Shown: positions 1-5,833, numbered from the stretch's first letter. The stretch is DNA of 5,833 nucleotides from an uncultured Plesiomonas sp. (GCA_947071955.1 CAMTGL010000135.1:1-5833); one strand, 5' to 3'. Notes: a model not told the origin generated them from the sequence alone. Numbers and translations: made by a program.

Positions 1-397
1 TGCCGCCACAGCAAAAACACAAGTGCATCGCGAAGGGGGAAGGGCCACATTATCGGCATCCGGTACTGCGCCAGCCGCCTCAATATGCCAGCTTGATGGC
101 ATCAATGATTTACAGACCTACGAAGCGTCTATTTCCGCAGTCGGTGATAAAGGGCTGGCATTTGTGGGCATGGAGCATGATATTCAGCCTAGACAAACGC
201 ACTCTGGAAAACCGTCTGCCGCACTGCAGGCCGACTTACACTTCTCTACCTCTAAACCTCAGATTAAAGACGGTGTTGCCATTTTTTATGTCGGAGGCAA
301 ACTGATGATCCCAGATAATATCGGCAAAGAGAGTTACGGCGAGTACAACACGGTTAACCCAATGGGTGTATTGCTTGATGGGGTGAGTAACTTGTAG
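1..397 (+). CDS. Pilin-like secreted subunit (DUF4402-like), C-terminal part only
   Basis: The reading frame is open from the left edge (first full codon at position 2) to a TAG at 395-397, so about 131 residues of a longer protein are visible. The GTG at 23 is an internal codon with no Shine-Dalgarno site and no signal peptide after it, so it is not taken as the start. The end of the protein aligns by eye with the next pilin: an ATLSASG...ICQL segment matches VALSKGY...ACDL, an FVG block follows, and the C-terminal FYVGGKLMIP...YGEY...MGVLLD block matches FYLGGVLTIP...YGGY...LIGIVAND. The motif set resembles DUF4402-type secreted proteins and I infer a fimbrial subunit. It has one visible cysteine, at the place of the second pilin cysteine. 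A strong terminator follows, so it may be the last gene of its own transcript. It could be a second pilin of this locus or belong to a neighbouring fimbrial cluster. The homology is fairly sure; the role is inferred. Confidence 0.75.
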   Translation, partial: AATAKTQVHREGGRATLSASGTAPAASICQLDGINDLQTYEASISAVGDKGLAFVGMEHDIQPRQTHSGKPSAALQADLHFSTSKPQIKDGVAIFYVGGKLMIPDNIGKESYGEYNTVNPMGVLLDGVSNL

Positions 398-470
398 TTT
401 GTAGTCATACTGCGTTTCGATTCTTTCAATATCCCCGCCTTTTGTTTTCATCTCTGTGATAAATATCTTG

Positions 471-500
471 ATGTCTGTGTGGATGCACACAGACATTTTT
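471..500 (+). terminator. Rho-independent terminator after the first pilin-like gene
   Basis: A perfect 11-bp inverted repeat (471-481 ATGTCTGTGTG with 486-496 CACACAGACAT) encloses a 4-base loop (GATG) and runs directly into a T tract at 496-500. It lies 74 bases after the TAG of the first gene. Stem and T tract are read directly; termination is inferred. The stem is nearly symmetric, but the A side (upstream) lacks a long A run, so it is best read as a + strand terminator. Confidence 0.85.
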
Positions 501-745
501 ACGTCAGTATTTTGCCGATTGCCGGTCAGTTTTTGCGTTAGAAGTTGTCAGCCTAAATCCTTTTTCGTTACGTAGACTTTGCGGTGATGGCTGTGAAGTC
601 TGGCCATTAAAACATTCGGTATGGATAAAGATGTACTGCGGGAAAGGCCTTAGTACGTCTCTTTGCTGAAATTCACGCCTTGGGTGATTTGGTGGGGTAT
701 CAGCCTGCATACCGTAAGCGCCGTGGAATACGGAAAGCCGTTAAC

Positions 746-775
746 CTCTTCCGGATAGGAAGAGACGTGAAGGAG
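746..775 (+). promoter_or_regulatory. Leader hairpin and Shine-Dalgarno site of the major pilin
   Basis: A perfect 7-bp stem (CTCTTCC 746-752, GGAAGAG 758-764) with a 5-base loop sits six bases before the Shine-Dalgarno AGGAG at 771-775. That site is nine bases from the ATG at 785. A second purine stretch, AAAGGA at 778-783, is seven bases from the alternative ATG at 791. The Shine-Dalgarno site decides the pilin start. A role for the hairpin in mRNA stability or translation control is inference only. Confidence 0.5.
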
Positions 776-784
776 ATAAAGGAT

Positions 785-1384
785 ATGACAATGCATAAAT
801 CTATTCGTATTAGTGCGATCGCGACAGGTATGTTGTTCTTTGCTGGCAGTGCACTTGCACACACCGATGATGCGACAGTAAATGCTTACGCAGGTATTGC
901 GCCCGTGTTAACACTTACCTGTACAGATTTAAACTTTGGTGTTTGGAAAGTGGCAACTGGTGGTCGTTCAAATGTAACAACGATCACGCTTGTGGCTGAT
1001 GCAAGTAATACAGCAACCTCTTCTGATAGCGGTGTAGCGTTATCGAAAGGCTATAACCCAGCCTCTGCGGGAGCATGTGATCTTACCGGTTCATTAGCGC
1101 CAGATGGTACATTGGCTGATGTTGTGTTGAGTAACAATACCAATGTCGAGTTTGTAGGGCAGGCATCCACGAAATTTGCGGCTGGTATTCTTAAACCCGC
1201 AGCTGATGCGGCGTTAAGAGCAACGGTAACAGCATCGACACTGACGCCGATTATCACGAATGGGACTGGCCGCTTTTATCTGGGTGGTGTACTGACTATT
1301 CCAAATAACTTAAATAGCAGTAACTACGGTGGATACATTACTAAAAATCTGATTGGTATCGTTGCAAACGACAAGCAAATATAA
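785..1384 (+). CDS. Major fimbrial pilin candidate, DUF4402-like
   Basis: This is a 199-residue secreted protein. The start at ATG 785 is chosen because AGGAG lies nine bases upstream and a full signal peptide follows: a basic n-region (HKSIR), a hydrophobic core, and likely cleavage after ALA at residue 25. The ATG at 791 is an alternative giving 197 residues. The mature N-terminus (residues 26-40) alternates small and hydrophobic residues (ATVNAYAGIAPV), as expected of a donor-strand extension. Next come VLTLTC with Cys46, the LNFG motif (residues 49-52), and Cys98 in GACDL; the two cysteines can form the usual pilin disulfide. The C-terminus holds FYLGGVLTIP (165-174), typical of DUF4402-like proteins. 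It lies upstream of chaperone and usher genes, separated by a terminator-like hairpin that would favour excess pilin transcript. It would be the polymerising shaft subunit at the cell surface. The pilin call is well supported by context; that it is the major subunit is inferred from position, leader and hairpin. Confidence 0.85.
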   Translation: MTMHKSIRISAIATGMLFFAGSALAHTDDATVNAYAGIAPVLTLTCTDLNFGVWKVATGGRSNVTTITLVADASNTATSSDSGVALSKGYNPASAGACDLTGSLAPDGTLADVVLSNNTNVEFVGQASTKFAAGILKPAADAALRATVTASTLTPIITNGTGRFYLGGVLTIPNNLNSSNYGGYITKNLIGIVANDKQI

Positions 1385-1393
1385 CGAAAAATC

Positions 1394-1427
1394 AAGCACA
1401 ACAGGCGTGAGCGTGTTGTGCTTTTTT
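1394..1427 (+). terminator. Terminator or attenuator hairpin between pilin and chaperone genes
   Basis: A perfect 10-bp inverted repeat (AAGCACAACA 1394-1403 with TGTTGTGCTT 1414-1423) is capped, after one G-G mismatch, by two more base pairs and a GTGA loop, a GNRA-type tetraloop. A run of six T follows at 1422-1427. It begins nine bases after the pilin TAA. Since the chaperone starts 34 bases further on with no evident promoter between, I infer partial termination or a 3'-end stabiliser that raises the pilin to assembly-protein ratio. Confidence 0.8.
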
Positions 1428-1461
1428 AATGTGTGCCGCTGACATTCAGGAAGAGTAACAG

Positions 1462-2256
1462 ATGGTGAAATCATTTTATTTGATGTGTTTTGTGTTGATG
1501 TTATTGCCCGAGGTTGAGGCAGCTTCACGCTTAGAGGGCGATAACGTTCTTTCGGTCGCGCTCTCTGATAATTTGGTCGTACTTGATGACTCGCAGCGCT
1601 CCTCTTTTATCGAACTGGTTAATTTAGGGCGAACGCCGACTGAATTTGCGTTGCAGTCAATTAAATTTACCGGCGCGGCAACCGCCAAAGATGGGGCTGA
1701 GTTTATCCGTTGGGCACCAGAAAGGGCGCGCGTTCCGGCAAACCGGACACTGCCGATGCGGATCTCTGCCCGCAATCTTGAGCAACTTTCGCCCGGTGAA
1801 TATGTGTTGCAAGTGAACGTATCGGCACAGCGCCGCCCGAATCCAGTTCGCAGCACTGAGGCACAAAATAAAGAGGCCAGTTCTGCCGTAGCGGTATCTA
1901 TTCCGGTTGTACCTGTCTTACCGATCACTATTTATCTGCGCCATCAGATAGATACGCCGATGATCACCGCTCAACCGCTGGTCTATACCCCGAAAGACCC
2001 CGACTTTTTCGGCTACTTTCCCGTGACAAAAAAAATGGCGGGCGTCAGTTTTGTCGGCTTAGTGCAGCTGGTGGATAAAGCCACCGATGAAGTCGTCAGC
2101 AGCGGGCGGTTACACCTGCAACCGAGCAGCAAAGAGACAAAAGTGCGGATGCCACGTGGAAAATTTACCGCAAAAGCAAAAGGGAATTACTGCTTGAGAA
2201 TTTGGGATCACTTCCCTGCACAAGGTGCACCGGCACAAGAGCAGTGCAGCAGCTGA
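1462..2256 (+). CDS. Periplasmic fimbrial chaperone
   Basis: This 264-residue protein is of usual size for a pilus chaperone. The ATG at 1462 follows AGGAAGAG (1448-1455). A signal peptide spans about residues 1-20 (hydrophobic core, cleavage near VEA/AS). The N-terminal immunoglobulin-like domain (about 27-160) shows the family pattern: a SSFIELVNLG strand pair (47-56), FIRWAPERARVPAN (81-94), and SPGEYVLQVNVSA (110-122). A roughly 20-residue polar linker then leads to the alternating hydrophobic strand VAVSIPVVPVLPITIYL (143-159), which fits the G1 strand that chaperones lend to subunits. The second domain (about 165-250) holds SFVGLVQLVD and GNYCLRIWD. Cys244 and Cys262 near the C-terminus could form a disulfide. 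The F1-G1 loop looks fairly long, but I cannot assign an FGL or FGS class safely. The usher gene follows within 12-24 bases, consistent with one transcript. Confidence 0.9.
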   Translation: MVKSFYLMCFVLMLLPEVEAASRLEGDNVLSVALSDNLVVLDDSQRSSFIELVNLGRTPTEFALQSIKFTGAATAKDGAEFIRWAPERARVPANRTLPMRISARNLEQLSPGEYVLQVNVSAQRRPNPVRSTEAQNKEASSAVAVSIPVVPVLPITIYLRHQIDTPMITAQPLVYTPKDPDFFGYFPVTKKMAGVSFVGLVQLVDKATDEVVSSGRLHLQPSSKETKVRMPRGKFTAKAKGNYCLRIWDHFPAQGAPAQEQCSS

Positions 2257-2268
2257 CGGTATTGCATT

Positions 2269-5157
2269 GTGACAAGAGTGATGCCCCTTCACCGACTGCT
2301 CGGGATCATATTACTGTTCGTATACTGCCTAAGCGTCAGTCAGCAGTTGTATGCCCGCAGTAATGTCGAGAACGGAAGTCGTACGGAGAGTAATACAAAT
2401 GGGGGGGAGACGGCATTGGCAGCACCTACTGAACCACTTGCTGTTGCGCCATTACCTTCTACTGCCGACGTTTCGATGCCGGAAAATGCAGATGTTGCCA
2501 ATGCGCTAACGTGGTATTTGGCTGAACTGCACATTAACGGGAATGTTGCAGATGACTTTGTGGATGTGGGCGTTGATGCGGCAGGTCAGCTCTATTTACC
2601 TGCGGGCGCACTGCTACAGGCTGGCGAGGCGACGGTAGAGCAGCCTGACCCGGCAACATTGCAGCTGCGGATAAACAATACTGAGCAATTTTTAAATATT
2701 GATATCACTAAACAGCGTGTGGCGATGACCAGTGAAACGCGGCCATTGCATGATAGTGAAGTCATTGAACATGATGGGCAGGTTTTTGTTTTGTCCTCAC
2801 TGTTTAACGCTGCATTTGAAGCTACTACGCAATTTTCTGCCGATATACAAACCTTAAATCTGACCACGACACGACCATGGCCGCGGGATCTGCGGGTAGC
2901 TCGTGAGTACCGTTGGCAAAATCCGCAAGAGAACGAAATTGATCCGGTTGAACCTGTGGTGGTTAATTATGACTATCAGCTTTTAGGATCACCACACGCT
3001 GATATTGATTTGGCATGGGGCATGAGCGCGCAAAATACATTCAGCAATCAGTACAATATGTTGTTAATGAGCGAAGCTTTGTACATGACCAATGTTCTGG
3101 TGACCAGCGGCTCGGCAGCAAAGCCATTTGAACATGTCAGGCTACAATCGGGGCGGCAAGATTTACGCGGTAATGTGTTTGGTATCGCTTCCCTTTACGA
3201 TGTGCAGTTTGGTGATGTGAGCGGGCAGAGCGTGCCGTTAGTCGGATCTGTTCCTGACGGGCGCGGTGTACGTTTTCAAGCAGCCCCGCTGAGCCGGACA
3301 ACCAATTTTGATGCCACTGAAATTGAAGGGGATGCCCCTGTGGGGTGGCAAGCTGAATTATATGTTGGCATGCAATTGTACAGTTTCCAGCAAATTGGCA
3401 CCGATGGGCGTTTTCGTTTTACCAATATTCCAATTGGCTATGGTAACAATCAGGTCAAAGTGGTGTTGTATGGCCCGCAAGGGCAGATGCGTGAAGTGAA
3501 CTACCAAAAAGATATCAGTAGCAATATTGTGCCGCCGGGTGAATTTCAGTCATACGGCTATCTGGCACAAAACCAGCACACCATGCTGGGTATTGATGAA
3601 GAGAGCAGCCCAAACAGCCGACAAGTCGGCACAGTAGGCAATCTACAACTGGATTATGGCGTGAGCCATTGGCTGAGTATCGGCGCGTTTGTGGCGCGTA
3701 GCGAGTTGAATAACCGCAGCGTATTGCCGATGACGAATGCGCCAGTATCAGCTCTAACACCATTAGCTAATCTGCATTCTCCCAATCCCGTACCGCCACA
3801 GTATTCAGCAATAGCACAAGATTACTACGGGGTGGAATTGCGGCCGGTGCTGAATAATGTCAGTTTATTGGGGGGGATAGTGCAACAAAAAGGGGCTGGT
3901 CAAGGGTATTATGGCCGGATTTATGTGCCGTTGCGCTTTTTACCTCTGAGCATGGATTATGAGCATTATGCAGCTGATTATCTCTCTGCACATAGTTTAT
4001 CGGGCATGGGATTGGTGCGTGATCGTATTAAAGCGCGTGTCGGGTTACCGCTCAACTCACTTACTGATGCGCTAGGCTATGCTTCGATAGCGTTGAGCAC
4101 CGAACAGACCTACAGTGGCAATCAACAATTTGATGCTGAATTGAATTACAGTCATCGGCTAGGACGTGTTTTTTTCACTCACTTTTTTGATTATCAACAG
4201 GAAAAAACACAAAACATTGCCAGTCAACCGGAAAAACAGTATCGATTATTAGCTTCCTACCAGCAAGATTTGTTCGATTTTCGCGCTGAAGCAGAATACA
4301 ACCTTGGCCCACAAACCGCCTTTGAGTCTGCCAATTTCTCCGCATTGTGGCGCTATAACGATAATAACTCAGCCAGCGTTGCGTTATCGTATACCCCACA
4401 TGGTGGTGTGGGATCGGCGCTCTATATCAATCAGGACTTAAATTTTTCAACCCTGTCAGTGGGTGTCTCGCGAACCACAGAAGGGGAATATACTCTCTCT
4501 GCCGGATTAAGTTTTGAGTTAGGTTATCAATCTGATCAGGGGCTCACGTTGCAATCATCAAAGGATATGTACAGCGGCAGTGCTGCAGTGGTATTGCAAA
4601 AACAAGATGATGATGGTCAGATTTCACCGCTTAACCAGATAGGCATATCAGTCAATGACGTTAGTCAAGATAGACTTTCCGATCAATCAGGAAAAATAGT
4701 CTTAGGGAAATTAGCTGCCAATAATCCGGCTACCTTGAAAATAGATACCGACGCATTACCTGATCCATTTTTGATACCTGAATATCCGAAAGTTGAAATT
4801 TGGCCACGAGCAGGGCAGACCATACCCATTACACTTAAAGTGTTAAACAGTAAAACCATCAGTGGCGTGGTTCGGCGAAAAAATAGTCAGGGTGATAGCG
4901 TACCGATTGAGGGGATGAAAATACAGTTTCTGAATCCAAACGGGCGTGTACAGGCAGAAACAGAGACGTTATCAGACGGTTATTACAGTGTGGATTCGCT
5001 CTATATCGGTAAATGGCAACTGCGTATTAACCCGCAGAACGTACTTTCTGAAGCGCAAAAAAAATCGGTCATGTTACCGTTTAATATTTTAAAGGGCATT
5101 GAAACCAGTGATATCAATATCATTATTTTACCTGATGGCTCGGTAATGAGGGGCTGA
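2269..5157 (+). CDS. Outer-membrane fimbrial usher
   Basis: This 962-residue protein has the usher domain order. The signal peptide ends near residue 29 (LYA/RS). Residues 30-75 are a low-complexity Asn/Thr/Glu then Ala/Pro linker. The periplasmic N-terminal domain (about 78-200) includes LAELHINGN and GQLYLPAGAL and would bind chaperone-subunit complexes. The beta barrel runs from about 230 to 780 and is interrupted by a plug-like segment (about 318-412) with GRFRFTNIPIGYG (380-392). The C-terminal part includes a carboxypeptidase-regulatory-like beta domain (about 864-925) with TLSDGYYSVDSLYIG. Only one cysteine, in the signal peptide, is present, so the disulfide common in FimD-type ushers is absent. 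It exports and polymerises the subunits. The start is uncertain: GTG 2269 has only a weak ACGG upstream, while ATG 2281 gives a compact signal peptide but its AAGAG is too close. Two runs of seven G lie inside the gene. Chaperone and minor-subunit genes flank it closely. The usher assignment is firm; the class (sigma-like or other) is not. Confidence 0.93.
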   Translation: MTRVMPLHRLLGIILLFVYCLSVSQQLYARSNVENGSRTESNTNGGETALAAPTEPLAVAPLPSTADVSMPENADVANALTWYLAELHINGNVADDFVDVGVDAAGQLYLPAGALLQAGEATVEQPDPATLQLRINNTEQFLNIDITKQRVAMTSETRPLHDSEVIEHDGQVFVLSSLFNAAFEATTQFSADIQTLNLTTTRPWPRDLRVAREYRWQNPQENEIDPVEPVVVNYDYQLLGSPHADIDLAWGMSAQNTFSNQYNMLLMSEALYMTNVLVTSGSAAKPFEHVRLQSGRQDLRGNVFGIASLYDVQFGDVSGQSVPLVGSVPDGRGVRFQAAPLSRTTNFDATEIEGDAPVGWQAELYVGMQLYSFQQIGTDGRFRFTNIPIGYGNNQVKVVLYGPQGQMREVNYQKDISSNIVPPGEFQSYGYLAQNQHTMLGIDEESSPNSRQVGTVGNLQLDYGVSHWLSIGAFVARSELNNRSVLPMTNAPVSALTPLANLHSPNPVPPQYSAIAQDYYGVELRPVLNNVSLLGGIVQQKGAGQGYYGRIYVPLRFLPLSMDYEHYAADYLSAHSLSGMGLVRDRIKARVGLPLNSLTDALGYASIALSTEQTYSGNQQFDAELNYSHRLGRVFFTHFFDYQQEKTQNIASQPEKQYRLLASYQQDLFDFRAEAEYNLGPQTAFESANFSALWRYNDNNSASVALSYTPHGGVGSALYINQDLNFSTLSVGVSRTTEGEYTLSAGLSFELGYQSDQGLTLQSSKDMYSGSAAVVLQKQDDDGQISPLNQIGISVNDVSQDRLSDQSGKIVLGKLAANNPATLKIDTDALPDPFLIPEYPKVEIWPRAGQTIPITLKVLNSKTISGVVRRKNSQGDSVPIEGMKIQFLNPNGRVQAETETLSDGYYSVDSLYIGKWQLRINPQNVLSEAQKKSVMLPFNILKGIETSDINIIILPDGSVMRG
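5148..5153 (+). promoter_or_regulatory. Shine-Dalgarno site of the minor subunit, inside the usher 3' end
   Basis: GAGGGG lies within the last usher codons, five bases before the ATG at 5159. The usher TGA (5155-5157) and this ATG are separated by a single base. This supports the chosen start and suggests translational coupling between usher and minor subunit. Confidence 0.7.
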
Positions 5158-5158
5158 T

Positions 5159-5680
5159 ATGCAGATCCTCTGGCGAAACATTTTCTTGATTTGTATAACG
5201 ATCAGCAGTCTGCTTATTACTCCTGTATCGGCAGGCTGCTCAGGCGTTCAGATGGAGATCCTCTCTCCCCTAAATTTTGGTTTATTACGGACAGTTAAAA
5301 ACAGTACCGGATGGGCGATACTTGATGGAAATGGAGGCTACTTATTTTCCAACGGTGTAGTGCTCTCTAAGCGCCAGCAACCCATTCCTGCGCGGATTAA
5401 AATCACCGCACCGCCAAAGAGCCAGTTAATGCTGTATACTGCAATCTCCACACAGGATGTGGCAGCATCAGCACAATTAAAAGCCGTGACGTTATCTGCA
5501 CAAAATACACCATTGAACAAACAGGGCAGTTATTGGCTATTACAGATGCCAGACTCGGCAAACACGACCGCAGAGCAAATATTGCTGATGGGCGGGGAGT
5601 TGTATTTACACTCTTCTATTGAGCGTTGGGATATGGGTGTGCAAATACAACTTCTGTGTCAGAGTGTGGATGTGGGGTAA
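5159..5680 (+). CDS. Minor fimbrial subunit, candidate tip or terminal subunit
   Basis: This 173-residue secreted protein has a signal peptide over residues 1-25 (hydrophobic core, cleavage after VSA). It shares the fold signature of the pilins: LNFG at 38-41 against LNFG at 49-52 in the major pilin, GVVLSK..QPIP against GVALSK..NPAS, and GGELYL near the end against GGVLTI. Upstream of the aligned first strand it has only four mature residues (GCSG), where the major pilin has fifteen. So the donor-strand extension that plugs one subunit into the next appears absent. The cysteines also differ: Cys27 at the mature N-terminus and Cys167 near the C-terminus, rather than Cys46/Cys98. A subunit that accepts but cannot donate a strand fits the pilus tip. 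It starts one base after the usher stop behind a good Shine-Dalgarno site. I recognise no adhesin receptor domain at this small size, so an adaptor or cap is also possible. Confidence 0.8.
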   Translation: MQILWRNIFLICITISSLLITPVSAGCSGVQMEILSPLNFGLLRTVKNSTGWAILDGNGGYLFSNGVVLSKRQQPIPARIKITAPPKSQLMLYTAISTQDVAASAQLKAVTLSAQNTPLNKQGSYWLLQMPDSANTTAEQILLMGGELYLHSSIERWDMGVQIQLLCQSVDVG

Positions 5681-5833
5681 TGAGCTTATTTTAGAAATTA
5701 CTCATCATTTTATTAATTTTGCATTGAGTTTAAAAACTGATCTACACAAAAATAATACCTCAGCAATACTTGCATTTATTGCAACTATATTTTCATTAAA
5801 TGTCATACTGCAAATAGCCTCTTTGCGTAATAA
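5670..5833 (+). CDS. Possible start of another gene, cut by the right edge
   Basis: A frame opening with ATG 5670 overlaps the last 11 bases of the minor subunit gene in a different phase and stays open for 54 codons to the window end. The visible peptide has a polar, Lys/His/Asn-containing stretch (about residues 22-30, KTDLHKNNT) followed by a hydrophobic run (about 32-50, ILAFIATIFSLNVILQIA). This could be a membrane segment or a late signal peptide. Only weak GAG-type purines precede the ATG. The region is about 26 percent GC, far below the genes before it, and in AT-rich DNA an open frame of this length is uncommon but not decisive. The overlap and the lack of a terminator after 5680 favour continuation of the operon, perhaps into an adhesin or an unrelated membrane protein. 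I do not recognise a family. A competing minus-strand frame also exists here. Confidence 0.3.
   Translation, partial: MWGNELILEITHHFINFALSLKTDLHKNNTSAILAFIATIFSLNVILQIASLRN

Larger units (their letters stand above)
398..784 (+). promoter_or_regulatory. Non-coding region and likely leader of the major pilin gene
   Basis: These 387 bases carry no convincing gene. After the terminator at 471-500, positions 501-784 should hold the promoter and 5' untranslated leader of the pilin gene, because transcription from the left is expected to stop. I found no sigma-70 pair good enough to annotate. Small inverted repeats cluster near the pilin start: GGTAT/ATACC (696-700 with 709-713), CCGTA/TACGG (712-716 with 728-732), and a 7-bp hairpin at 746-764. 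An in-frame TTG at 680 opens the pilin frame early, but it has no Shine-Dalgarno site and its extra 35 residues precede an intact signal peptide. I therefore treat that stretch as untranslated. Confidence 0.5.

Noticed and set aside
23..397. GTG at 23 as the true start of a complete 124-residue protein
   Set aside because: The frame is open to the left edge, no Shine-Dalgarno site or signal peptide is present, and the protein aligns with the C-terminal part of the next pilin. It is a truncated gene.
545..573. TTGTCA (545-550) with TTACGT (568-573) as a sigma-70 promoter
   Set aside because: The spacing is 17 but the -10 hexamer is poor. Other candidate pairs in the leader are no better, so no promoter is annotated.
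680..784. TTG at 680 as start of a 234-residue pilin
   Set aside because: The extra 35 residues are basic and precede a complete signal peptide. The good Shine-Dalgarno site lies just before ATG 785.
1476..1928. Minus-strand 150-residue frame opposite the chaperone
   Set aside because: No signal, no family pattern, and it lies wholly within a well-supported gene on the other strand. It is a shadow frame.
5680..5705. ATGAG/CTCAT inverted repeat after the minor subunit as a terminator
   Set aside because: Only five AT-rich base pairs with a 16-base loop and no clean T tract. Too weak compared with the other two terminators.
404..5811. Ten-base direct match GTCATACTGC at 404-413 and 5802-5811 as possible element ends
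   Set aside because: Several ten-base matches are expected by chance in a window this size, and no target duplication or transposase is present.
5705..5833. Minus-strand frame open for 42 codons from the right edge to a TGA at 5707-5705
   Set aside because: It could be the end of a convergent gene, but no terminator lies between it and the operon, and the composition is AT-rich enough for chance. The + frame with an overlapping ATG is longer. Not excluded, only less favoured.

Overview
The window holds most of a chaperone-usher fimbrial locus, read entirely on the + strand. Base composition is mid-40s percent GC by eye. The genes have Shine-Dalgarno sites, short intergenic gaps and Sec signal peptides, and the usher is an outer-membrane protein. 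This points to a Gram-negative gammaproteobacterium, plausibly an Enterobacterales member. The sequence alone does not fix the genus.

Layout, left to right: (1) positions 1-397 are the 3' end of a pilin-like gene cut by the left edge, followed by a strong intrinsic terminator (471-500). (2) Positions 398-784 are non-coding leader with several small inverted repeats, ending in a clear Shine-Dalgarno site. (3) Positions 785-1384 encode a secreted pilin, the likely major subunit and a paralogue of the first gene, followed by a second strong terminator-like hairpin (1394-1427). (4) Positions 1462-2256 encode a periplasmic pilus chaperone. (5) Positions 2269-5157 encode a 962-residue outer-membrane usher. 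(6) Positions 5159-5680 encode a small secreted subunit of the same fold, one base after the usher stop. (7) From 5670 to the right edge an AT-rich reading frame stays open, overlaps the end of the small subunit gene, and may be the start of another gene.

How they would work together: the subunits are exported by Sec. The chaperone caps each one in the periplasm by donating a beta strand. The usher recruits chaperone-subunit complexes with its N-terminal domain and passes the polymer through its plugged beta barrel. The hairpin between pilin and chaperone probably keeps pilin mRNA in excess over the assembly machinery. The last small subunit aligns with the pilins but lacks the N-terminal donor-strand extension, which fits a tip or terminal subunit.

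The subunits resemble the DUF4402-type secreted proteins (an LNFG motif early, and a GG-L-IP motif near the C-terminus) rather than classical FimA, PapA or spore-coat-U pilins. The usher is also atypical: its mature form has no cysteine, it has a low-complexity N-terminal linker, and it ends in a carboxypeptidase-regulatory-like beta domain. I therefore read this as a divergent chaperone-usher system. I cannot assign it to a named fimbria.
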